A stretch of DNA of 6,194 nucleotides, from NCBI GenBank assembly GCA_003444595.1, contig DLUO01000107.1, forward strand, positions 964 to 7,157. Reading direction: 5' to 3'. Below the pieces are notes generated by a model that was not told the origin of the DNA, did not search any database, and saw only the letters and a program-made list of their open reading frames with translations. Below are positions 1-5,655 of this stretch, piece after piece. The DNA is from Bacillota bacterium (lineage in GTDB: Bacteria > Bacillota > Dethiobacteria > DTU022 > UBA8154). Within the stretch, counting starts at the first letter, position 1; each line of letters begins with the position of its first letter. A program made the translations under genes and the position numbers.

Positions 1-359
1 TAGAAGATCTGCTCCCAGGGACCGAAATCCAGTTTCCCTTCCGTTACGGCGACCACTACTTCTCTCCCCATAATCTGCCTTTTTAAGTGGGCGTCGGCAT
101 TATCTTCGAAAGTGTTATGCGCATACTGGGAAACCGGCTCATGTGGGGCTATTTTTTCCAGCCATTTCATAAAATCTCCGTGCAGCCCTCTTTCATCGTC
201 GTTAATAAAAACGCTGGCGGTAATGTGCATGGCATTAACCAGGCATATTCCTTCTTTGATACCGCTTCTGTTGATGATTTCCTGCACTTGCTCCGTAATA
301 TTGATAAATTCCATCCTGTTCTTCGTTTCAAACCACAGGTATTCGCGTAATGTTTTCAC
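1..359 (-). CDS. yjbQ: YjbQ/UPF0047 family protein (secondary thiamine-phosphate synthase type), 3' end missing
   Basis: Reading the minus strand from a GTG at 359-357 gives 119 complete codons before the window edge; the frame is open at the edge, so the C-terminus is missing. Family members are about 130-140 residues, so only some 15-20 are probably lost. The hallmarks of UPF0047/YjbQ are visible: N42-A-M-H-I-T-A-S-V-F-I-N-D53 with H45, then Y79-A-H-N with H81, then the block E85-D-N-A-D-A-H-L-K93 with H91, G98 before a V-V-V-A-V strand, and G108-K-L followed by G113-P-W-E-Q-I-F. The three histidines are the family's conserved putative metal-binding set. Family knowledge: E. coli YjbQ has weak thiamine-phosphate synthase activity, and the physiological role is not settled. 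The start is supported by a minus-strand AGGGAGG at plus 370-376, about 10 bases upstream of the GTG. The gene is divergent from the methyltransferase. No other thiamine gene is in the window. Family assignment is confident; function is not. Confidence 0.9.
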   Translation of the reverse strand, partial: MKTLREYLWFETKNRMEFINITEQVQEIINRSGIKEGICLVNAMHITASVFINDDERGLHGDFMKWLEKIAPHEPVSQYAHNTFEDNADAHLKRQIMGREVVVAVTEGKLDFGPWEQIF

Positions 360-491
360 TGTGTCCAGCCTCCCTTTACTGATGTTCAGTTTGAGCTTTC
401 TTTAAATATATCGTTTTTATTTTCTCCAAAAATCGGTCAATGCCCTTCAAAACAAGCAGGTAATAATGTAAAAAATAAACATGTTAGTCGT

Positions 492-519
492 TTGGCCTGA
501 AAAATATGATATATTTAAT
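492..519 (+). promoter_or_regulatory. Possible sigma-A-type promoter for the methyltransferase gene
   Basis: TTGGCC at 492-497 matches the -35 consensus at 4 of 6 positions. TTTAAT at 514-519 matches the -10 consensus at 5 of 6, with a 16-base spacer. Transcription would begin near 526, giving a leader of about 70 bases. The surrounding DNA is so AT-rich that chance matches are likely, so this is only a candidate. Confidence 0.3.
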
Positions 520-578
520 ATGAAACAGGGCACGGTACAGGAAGCTAAGCGAGAGCATTTTATCTATTCATGTACTTG

Positions 579-585
579 AGGGGGG
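579..585 (+). promoter_or_regulatory. Ribosome binding site deciding the methyltransferase start
   Basis: The purine run AGGGGGG lies 10 bases before the ATG at 596 but only 4 bases before the in-frame TTG at 590. Both the spacing and the codon favour ATG 596. The TTG start would add only two residues. Confidence 0.6.
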
Positions 586-595
586 CTGCTTGCGA

Positions 596-1858
596 ATGAA
601 CACTACAGGAGAATCAAAAGTGGCTAGATATTTAAAGTCTTTTACTTTTAGCGAAACCAACAATTTATCCCTGCTGCCTGACGCCGGCAAGACGTTGGTG
701 GAGAGCCTCTATCTGGAGGGCCGCCGGATCGCAGTTTATATCAATGAATTCTGGACTGCCAGGCAGAGACAGGCTTCCTCCCTGCATGAGCTCTCCTACC
801 GGGCGTGTTTCAAGCCCCAGCTACCCCGCTTTTTTATTGAGTTGCTGACAAAGGAAGGCGATCGCGTCTATGATCCTTTCAGCGGCAGGGGGACCACAGC
901 TATCGAGGCCGGACTCCTGGGCCGCAAGGTCATTGCCAACGATATAAACCCTTTGAGCAGGATTTTGTCCTCTCCGCGGCTGACCGTTCCCTCCCTGGAT
1001 GCACTGCGCAAAAGGTTAAGGGAAATTCCCATCGATGAAGAGCTTGCGGCCGAGATAGACCTCTCCATGTTTTTTCACCGGCAAACGGAAGCGGAGATCG
1101 TTTCTTTAAAAAAGTATCTTGCCACCCGTTCAGCTAACGGAAGCGAAGACAACCTCGATCGCTGGATCCGCATGGTCGCCACCAACAGATTGACAGGCCA
1201 TTCCCCCGGCTTTTTTTCCGTATATACGCTTCCCCCCAACCAGGCGGTTACCCCGGAAAGGCAGCTCAAGATAAATGCTCAAAGGAAACAAAAGCCTCCT
1301 TACCGCGATACCAGGAGCATTATTTTAAAAAAAGCCGGCAGCTTAATGAAAAATTTAACGCCACAGCAGATAAGCAACCTGGAAAAAGCTGCGGGTGATG
1401 CCCTCTTTTTAACCAGGGACGCCCGTTACACTCCGGAAATAGAGGATGGTTCCGTCCAGTTGACGGTAACCTCACCGCCGTTTCTGAACGTAGTCCAGTA
1501 CTCCAAGGACAACTGGTTGAGGTGCTGGTTTAATTCCATTGATACCAGAAAGGTAGAACCCTTGATAACCATGTCCAAAACACTGGAAGAATGGACTGCC
1601 GTGATGGCCGATGTTTTTTGGGAGCTTTACCGTGTAACAAAAAACGGGGGCTGGGTGGCTTTTGAGGTCGGCGAAATAAAAAACGGGACCGTGCGGCTGG
1701 AGGAGCATGTTGTTCCTGTTGCCTTAAAAGCCGGGTTTCACTGTGAAGGCATTATTATAAATCTCCAGAAATTCACCAAGACCTCCAATATCTGGGGAAT
1801 AAATAATAACAATTCCGGGACCAATACCAACCGCATCGTTTTATTGCAAAAAAAATAA
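596..1858 (+). CDS. Solitary DNA methyltransferase (N4-cytosine/N6-adenine class)
   Basis: This 420-residue protein (422 if translation starts at TTG 590) is an S-adenosylmethionine-dependent DNA amino-methyltransferase. Residue numbers below count from the TTG. A motif X-like segment, H66-E-L-S-Y-R-A-C-F-K-P-Q-L-P-R80, precedes motif I, D95-P-F-S-G-R-G-T-T103, which binds the cofactor. N117-D-I-N-P121 fits motif II. The catalytic motif IV is T294-S-P-P-F298; Ser-Pro-Pro-Phe/Tyr at this site is usual for N4-cytosine enzymes, whereas Asp/Asn-Pro-Pro-Tyr is usual for N6-adenine enzymes. Motif I comes first, and about 175 residues separate motifs II and IV, which matches the alpha-type order with the target-recognition region in between; that insert contains the patch G207-F-F-S-V-Y-T-L-P-P-N217. 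The end is Asn-rich (residues 400-414), then T-N-R-I-V-L-L. No endonuclease, specificity subunit or Vsr-like gene lies within the window on either side, so it appears to be an orphan. The target sequence cannot be read from the protein. An RNA or protein substrate is unlikely. Confidence 0.88.
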   Translation: MNTTGESKVARYLKSFTFSETNNLSLLPDAGKTLVESLYLEGRRIAVYINEFWTARQRQASSLHELSYRACFKPQLPRFFIELLTKEGDRVYDPFSGRGTTAIEAGLLGRKVIANDINPLSRILSSPRLTVPSLDALRKRLREIPIDEELAAEIDLSMFFHRQTEAEIVSLKKYLATRSANGSEDNLDRWIRMVATNRLTGHSPGFFSVYTLPPNQAVTPERQLKINAQRKQKPPYRDTRSIILKKAGSLMKNLTPQQISNLEKAAGDALFLTRDARYTPEIEDGSVQLTVTSPPFLNVVQYSKDNWLRCWFNSIDTRKVEPLITMSKTLEEWTAVMADVFWELYRVTKNGGWVAFEVGEIKNGTVRLEEHVVPVALKAGFHCEGIIINLQKFTKTSNIWGINNNNSGTNTNRIVLLQKK

Positions 1859-1970
1859 ACAGTTTGCCCTGTAGATAAACCATCATCGCCCACCGTTTAT
1901 TTGGTTTCTGTATGCTCTTTGAGCCTGCCCAATGTTATAAAAATATATTAGAAAAGGAGGCTTTTTATAT

Positions 1971-2540
1971 ATGAAGAAAAAAGCTTTATTAGCAGGTACC
2001 ATTCTTGTTTTACTGGTCGTGATAGTTTCAGGGGCATTCAAATTAGCTCAAAAAAAACAAGGTGTCGAGTTGATTCGGTCTACAGATACTCTGGAAACCG
2101 AAGATCTTACTCTTCTTGAAAGAATGTATTTTGATGTATTTAATGATGGCAAGGATGAAAGCATAGAATTGTATACCTCAGCCGAAAGAGGTCCCGATGG
2201 TCTAATGTGGTGGGATACGGGTCACAGATGGCTTCTCCTTGTTAGAAATAAGGATAAAATTTTTCCCCTTTTTGATGATTGGGTGCAACATGGGCAAATA
2301 GAATTTTGTGTAGTTGCCTTTAACAAATCCCGAATCGTTAGCCCTGAAGATGCGGATTTGGAAACGCACATTTATGTAATGAAAAACGGCCAGAGTATCA
2401 GTTTATTTGATTATTACTGGGATAAACAGAATCATTACTTTAAAAAGGAAATTATCTTCAATCCTCCTTACCAATGGTATGGGAAATCTTCAAGTAAATA
2501 TTCTGATTATAATCTTTTAATTGAACCGTCACTGGATTAA
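1971..2540 (+). CDS. Hypothetical membrane-anchored extracytoplasmic protein
   Basis: I do not recognise this 189-residue protein. It begins with M-K-K-K and a hydrophobic stretch at about residues 5-23, with no lipobox cysteine and no convincing signal-peptidase site. It is probably a single N-terminal anchor with the remaining ~160 residues outside the membrane. The soluble part is rich in aromatic and acidic residues. It contains D55-V-F-N-D-G-K-D-E63 followed by S-I-E-L-Y-T, which resembles the calcium-binding-type D-x-N-x-D-G loops of FG-GAP/VCBS-like repeats, and a W80-W-D-T-G-H-R-W-L-L-L-V strand further on. The resemblance is by eye and does not give a function. The start is firm: AAAAGGAGG at 1952-1960 lies 10 bases before the ATG. 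The gene is visibly AT-richer than its neighbours, which may mean transfer or simply a weakly constrained protein. It follows the methyltransferase by 112 bases and converges with the amidase gene. Confidence 0.75.
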   Translation: MKKKALLAGTILVLLVVIVSGAFKLAQKKQGVELIRSTDTLETEDLTLLERMYFDVFNDGKDESIELYTSAERGPDGLMWWDTGHRWLLLVRNKDKIFPLFDDWVQHGQIEFCVVAFNKSRIVSPEDADLETHIYVMKNGQSISLFDYYWDKQNHYFKKEIIFNPPYQWYGKSSSKYSDYNLLIEPSLD

Positions 2541-2681
2541 AACGGCGTGTGAACTCTTTAACGGATTCCCGGAGAATGTTTTAAATCAGCAACTTTCCCT
2601 TCTGTAATCATATAATTGTTTATAATTCAGTGTTGTTCCAGGGGAGCAGCAAGAAGAGACCGTTGGCAATATTTCGTTACC
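2541..2681. other. Convergent intergenic region without a clear terminator
   Basis: These 141 bases lie between two convergent genes, where a bidirectional terminator would be expected. Only weak hairpins are visible: a 4-bp ATTC/GAAT stem at 2565-2577 followed by GTTTT, and a 5-bp GGCAA/TTACC stem (one G-T pair) at 2664-2680. Neither is a convincing intrinsic terminator. TATAATT occurs twice, at 2611 and 2621. Confidence 0.5.
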
Positions 2682-4643
2682 TTAATTTTTCTGCGCGACC
2701 AGATATCTCTTAATCCCCAGGGCAATGGCCTCGGCAGCCCGCCTCTGGAATGCCGGATCAGCCAGAAGCTTCTCTTCTTCCGGGTTGGAGATATAGGCGA
2801 CTTCTACCAGCACGGCCGGGATCGGGCAACTGCGCAAGACAAGGAAGTTTGCTTCCCGGACCCCGCCGTTTTTTCTCTGCAGGCGGTTGAGCAACTCTGC
2901 CTGGATAAGGTTGGCCAACGTTTTTCGGGCACTGATTTGGCCCGCCTGGGCTCCTCCGGGGGCATGGTAGAAGGTCATGGTTCCGGACAAAGAGCGGTTG
3001 GTAGAAGCGTTGGCGTGGATACTTACAAGCAGCTCAGCCCCGGAAATATTTGCTACGGAAGCCCTCTCTTCCAGTGACAGCCCCGTATTGGTTTCGCGGG
3101 TATAGATAACCGTAAAACCTTCGTTGAGGAGTATATTGCCCAACTGCAGGGAAATACTCCGGACAACATCACGTTCCCTCAACCCGGTAGGGCCGATCGC
3201 CCCGGGATCGGAGCTGCCCCATTCCTGGAGCGAGCCGTGACCTGGATCAATGACAATGATCTTTTTAGTCGCATCAACTGGCTGGATCTGAATGGTAATC
3301 GTTCTGCCGCTGGAGTCCTGAGTCAGTGCATAAGAAGCCGGGGCTTGAAGGTCTGCTACGATTCGCACGGTTTGTTCGTCAAACTGCCCTAGGCGGAAAC
3401 AGGCGACAGGCCCGTGTTTGGCCTGGAGCGTGGGGGCTACAGATTCTTCTGCCAGGCGCGCCTGGAAGTCAAAAACCAGCCGGGAAGGGTTCTCGAGGCG
3501 GAAAGACGAAGGTAGTGCCAGGCGAGAACCGGAGCTTATTTTCAGCAGAACTCCCTCGCCTGAGCGTCCAACCTCTACGCTGGTTATGAGCGGAAGATCG
3601 CCGTCCATAGAATGCTCCCCTGCAGACCAGCGGCTGATTAGCTCGGCTGGCCGGGTTTCTCCTGCAGCAGTTTCTTTTTTGTCCGCATCGTACATTACAG
3701 CCGCCAGCCAGCCGGCGACCCACCCCTTTTGGCCATCGGGAAGAGACACGGCAAACCATCCGTTTTGTTCGCCGATAATCTTGAGCTGCTGTCCCGTGTT
3801 TACCTTGGTAATAACCGGATTCTCTACACCAGGACCAGAGCGGATATTGACGGAGTCTTTCATGACCAGAGCGGAACGGGCGACATTAGAGGGGAGGCCA
3901 TCATTTTCTCCGAGCTCTGTAGCGCCGCCGGGTAAGGGATCGTGGAGCTCCACCAGCCAGCCGGCGATCCAGCCCTTTTCTCCACCGGGAAGTTCTACCA
4001 GGAACCACTCTCCCTCTGCGGCCAGTACTGTCAGGCGGGTGCCCGCGAGAACCTGGGTTAAACGGTTGTAGTCCGTTCCCGGACCGGAGCGGATGTTGAC
4101 CACATCACCGGTAACGATCGCCATACGAGGCTCCGTTGCTGGTGGTGTTGGTGCAGCAGGCGGTGCGGCAGGCTGACTCGGTGACCGGAGAGCCACCGTC
4201 TGGTCTTCTTGTTTCCAGCTCACTTCCAGTCCAAAGGTTTCCGCCAGGAAGCGCAGCGGCACCATGGTGCGTCCCTCTTTAAGCACTGCCGTGGTGTCCA
4301 TGCCCTTCTCCGTCCCGTTCACCCGGGCAATCTTCTGCCCGATATAAAGCTCTACCACTATCCCGGAGCGGGAAACCCTGATCTGCTGCTCTTCCTGGTT
4401 CCATTCCACATAGCAGCCCAGCCCCTGGGTAACAAAGCGTACTGGGACCATCGTTCGGGAATTTTCGTCAATATATGGGGGTACATCCGTTTCCACTACA
4501 GTATCGTCAAGAGTAATGCGTATTGCACCGCCGGCAGCCTGTACGGTTTCCATGCCTGTCCATTCTGAGCCTGTACAAAAGAAAAGTGTAAAAAACAGTA
4601 GGAGATAACCCGTTATATGCCATAATTTGTGCCATTTGTTCAT
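2682..4643 (-). CDS. Secreted multidomain N-acetylmuramoyl-L-alanine amidase
   Basis: The 653-residue product cleaves the amide bond between N-acetylmuramic acid and L-alanine in peptidoglycan, outside the membrane. In order: a signal peptide (hydrophobic core about 11-23, likely cleavage near V34-Q-A36); a copper-amine-oxidase-like N-terminal domain (about 42-153) with two copies of the S/G-R-T-M-V-P-V/L-R-F motif at 62-70 and 124-132; a Pro/Ala-rich linker (about 155-172); two SH3b domains (about 173-233 and 256-316), each with V-N-I-R-S-G-P-G and G-W-I/V-A-G-W-L; an AMIN domain (about 351-453); and Amidase_3 (about 462-648). The catalytic set is intact: H469 in D-P-G-H-G, E490 in G-L-R-E, H543 in S-I-H-A-N and E614 in V-E-V-A-Y-I-S-N. 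SH3b and AMIN domains normally bind the wall, so this looks like a wall-anchored hydrolase for cell separation, turnover or sporulation; the sequence does not say which. The start is supported by GGGAGG (plus 4655-4660), 11 bases upstream. It is divergent from purC and appears monocistronic. Confidence 0.95.
   Translation of the reverse strand: MNKWHKLWHITGYLLLFFTLFFCTGSEWTGMETVQAAGGAIRITLDDTVVETDVPPYIDENSRTMVPVRFVTQGLGCYVEWNQEEQQIRVSRSGIVVELYIGQKIARVNGTEKGMDTTAVLKEGRTMVPLRFLAETFGLEVSWKQEDQTVALRSPSQPAAPPAAPTPPATEPRMAIVTGDVVNIRSGPGTDYNRLTQVLAGTRLTVLAAEGEWFLVELPGGEKGWIAGWLVELHDPLPGGATELGENDGLPSNVARSALVMKDSVNIRSGPGVENPVITKVNTGQQLKIIGEQNGWFAVSLPDGQKGWVAGWLAAVMYDADKKETAAGETRPAELISRWSAGEHSMDGDLPLITSVEVGRSGEGVLLKISSGSRLALPSSFRLENPSRLVFDFQARLAEESVAPTLQAKHGPVACFRLGQFDEQTVRIVADLQAPASYALTQDSSGRTITIQIQPVDATKKIIVIDPGHGSLQEWGSSDPGAIGPTGLRERDVVRSISLQLGNILLNEGFTVIYTRETNTGLSLEERASVANISGAELLVSIHANASTNRSLSGTMTFYHAPGGAQAGQISARKTLANLIQAELLNRLQRKNGGVREANFLVLRSCPIPAVLVEVAYISNPEEEKLLADPAFQRRAAEAIALGIKRYLVAQKN
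3696..4127 (-). repeat. Tandem SH3b-coding repeat, 249-nt period
   Basis: The two SH3b-coding units inside the amidase gene are in-frame tandem copies offset by exactly 249 bases (83 codons). A 15-base string is identical at 3704-3718 and 3953-3967 (coding I/V-A-G-W-L). A 20-base string at 3832-3851 matches 4081-4100 at 18 positions (coding V-N-I-R-S-G-P-G). Other stretches have diverged considerably, so conservation at these two sites may reflect protein constraint as much as recent duplication. Confidence 0.8.
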
Positions 4644-4654
4644 GGTATCTTTTT

Positions 4655-4660
4655 CCTCCC
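4655..4660 (-). promoter_or_regulatory. Ribosome binding site of the amidase gene
   Basis: On the minus strand this reads GGGAGG followed by AAAAAGATACC and the ATG at 4643. This fixes the start and leaves the full signal peptide in place. Confidence 0.75.
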
Positions 4661-4712
4661 GGATACAAAAAACCTCTTTCTTCCTTAAATAACGTATTTT
4701 TTCTTATAAAGA

Positions 4713-4727
4713 TATGCCCCTGGCATA
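4713..4727. promoter_or_regulatory. Perfect 15-bp palindrome, possible operator
   Basis: TATGCC-CCT-GGCATA is an uninterrupted 6-bp inverted repeat with a 3-base centre. It lies 70-84 bases upstream of the amidase ATG and about 65 bases upstream of the purC -35 box, inside a divergent intergenic region. The symmetry and position fit a dimeric regulator's binding site. The stem is too short and no T run follows, so a terminator is unlikely. I do not recognise it as a known operator. Confidence 0.4.
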
Positions 4728-4792
4728 ATTTCCAGATATTACATACGCTGTAGGGTGCGAACACATAGGGAGTAAACGGGAGCAAGAGATGA

Positions 4793-4821
4793 TTGACATA
4801 GCGAAAGATACATGATTAAAT
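4793..4821 (+). promoter_or_regulatory. Sigma-A-type promoter with extended -10, upstream of purC
   Basis: A perfect -35 hexamer TTGACA (4793-4798) is followed after 17 bases by TTAAAT (4816-4821), which matches the -10 consensus at 4 of 6 positions. A TG at 4813-4814 makes it an extended -10. Transcription should begin near 4828, about 90 bases before the preferred GTG start of purC. The leader has no obvious riboswitch, T-box or attenuator hairpin. Confidence 0.65.
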
Positions 4822-4899
4822 CGGAATGATAGAAAATAGATAAATAGGGATGTATTATGTATGAATGGTCAATATCACCAAGAAATAAATTTGCTACCC

Positions 4900-4910
4900 A
4901 GGGAGGGGAG
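4900..4910 (+). promoter_or_regulatory. Ribosome binding site deciding the purC start
   Basis: AGGGAGGGGAG lies 7 bases before the GTG at 4918, where the conserved PurC sequence begins (K-L-I-Y-T-G-K). The in-frame ATG at 4861 would add 19 residues that look unlike any PurC N-terminus and would run translation through this site. It has a weaker AGGGA at 4847-4851. Confidence 0.8.
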
Positions 4911-4917
4911 TGAGACT

Positions 4918-5610
4918 GTGAAACTTATATATACGGGAAAGACAAAGGATGTTTATGCCCTGGAGGACGGGAACTACTTGCTGAAATTTAAGGATGATGT
5001 GACCGGAGAAGACGGGGTATTTGACCCCGGAGCCAACAAAGTCGGATTAAAAATTGAAGGGGCAGGGAAAGCAGGTTTAAGACTGACGAAATACTTCTTC
5101 GAAAAGTTGAAGGCAGCGGGGATCCCTACTCACTACATCAATGCAGATATTGAGGCCGGTACGATGACGGTAAAAAAAGCAACTGTTTTCGGAGAGGGGC
5201 TGGAGGTAATCTGCCGCTACAGGGCAGTAGGGAGTTTTTTACGGAGATACGGTAAATATGCTAAAGAGGGACAGAAGTTGGACGGTTTTGTCGAAGTTAC
5301 ACTTAAAGATGATGAGCGCAATGATCCTCCGATCACCGAAGATGCATTAGAAATACTGGGGATCTTGTCTAAAGATGAGTATAAGGTTTTAAAAGAACTA
5401 ACCCTAAAGATCTCTGCTGTTGTGAAGGCTGAATTGGCCCGGCGGGATATTGAATTATATGATATAAAATTTGAATTTGGTAGAGTAGGCGAAGACAGGC
5501 ATATAGCTCTTATTGATGAGATCTCCGGCGGAAACATGCGGGCATATAAAGACGGGAAAAGGTTAGAACCTTTAGAGTTGGAAAAAATGATGCTTCAGGA
5601 AAATTGCTGA
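4918..5610 (+). CDS. purC: Phosphoribosylaminoimidazole-succinocarboxamide synthase (SAICAR synthetase), divergent clade
   Basis: From the GTG start the product has 230 residues (249 from ATG 4861), a normal PurC length. The enzyme joins CAIR and aspartate using ATP to form SAICAR in de novo purine synthesis, in the cytoplasm. Visible landmarks are the N-terminal glycine/lysine segment Y5-T-G-K-T-K-D-V-Y13, E96-V-I-C-R-Y-R-A-V-G-S106, D136-P-P-I-T-E-D142, Y181-D-I-K-F-E-F-G188 and D200-E-I-S-G-G-N-M-R208. Compared with the well-known B. subtilis enzyme, the R-N-V-V-A-G-S segment has become R-Y-R-A-V-G-S and D-E-I-S-P-D has become D-E-I-S-G-G. It also carries a segment F25-K-D-D-V-T-G-E-D-G-V-F-D37 that the B. 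subtilis protein lacks in that form. From memory, this variant is widespread in Clostridia. The gene stands apart from other pur genes within the window and is followed after 45 bases by the helicase gene, probably in one transcript. The family is certain; that the reaction is unchanged is inferred. Confidence 0.92.
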   Translation: MKLIYTGKTKDVYALEDGNYLLKFKDDVTGEDGVFDPGANKVGLKIEGAGKAGLRLTKYFFEKLKAAGIPTHYINADIEAGTMTVKKATVFGEGLEVICRYRAVGSFLRRYGKYAKEGQKLDGFVEVTLKDDERNDPPITEDALEILGILSKDEYKVLKELTLKISAVVKAELARRDIELYDIKFEFGRVGEDRHIALIDEISGGNMRAYKDGKRLEPLELEKMMLQENC

Positions 5611-5655
5611 GAGTATTCTTTCTGTCTTAGATAGTTAAGTAAAAAGGGTGGCGCT

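Larger units (their letters stand above)
360..595. other. AT-rich divergent intergenic region
   Basis: These 236 bases separate the divergent YjbQ-family gene and the methyltransferase gene, so they should carry both promoters. The stretch is AT-rich, especially 395-435 and 465-525. Plus 369-377 is the YjbQ ribosome binding site read on the minus strand. A minus-strand TTGACC (plus 435-440) could be part of a YjbQ promoter, but no -10 box lies at a good distance from it. I see no ORF with a plausible start, no RNA gene and no strong hairpin here. Confidence 0.6.

Noticed and set aside
87..405. Two plus-strand open frames opposite the YjbQ-family gene
   Set aside because: The minus-strand reading gives a clear conserved family, and these are antisense shadows without ribosome binding sites.
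1875..1900. Inverted repeat ATAAAC / GTTTAT downstream of the methyltransferase gene
   Set aside because: A six-pair AT-rich stem with a 14-base loop and no proper T run is not a credible intrinsic terminator.
2565..2580. Possible terminator hairpin ATTC-ccgga-GAAT followed by GTTTT
   Set aside because: The stem has only four pairs, two of them A-T, and the T run is short; too weak to call.
2611..2627. Two TATAATT copies resembling -10 boxes
   Set aside because: No -35-like hexamer lies 16-18 bases upstream of either, and no plus-strand gene follows.
2616..3077. A 153-codon plus-strand open frame over the 3' end of the amidase gene
   Set aside because: It overlaps the conserved Amidase_3 catalytic region on the other strand and shows no recognisable domain.
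3418..4071. A 217-codon plus-strand open frame opposite the amidase gene
   Set aside because: It lies wholly inside a well-supported minus-strand gene, its product is low-complexity in Ser, Pro and Arg, and it has no ribosome binding site. It is a shadow of the GC-rich coding strand.
4757..4770. CGAACA half-site resembling a Gram-positive LexA box
   Set aside because: The second half does not match the expected palindrome, so it is probably chance.
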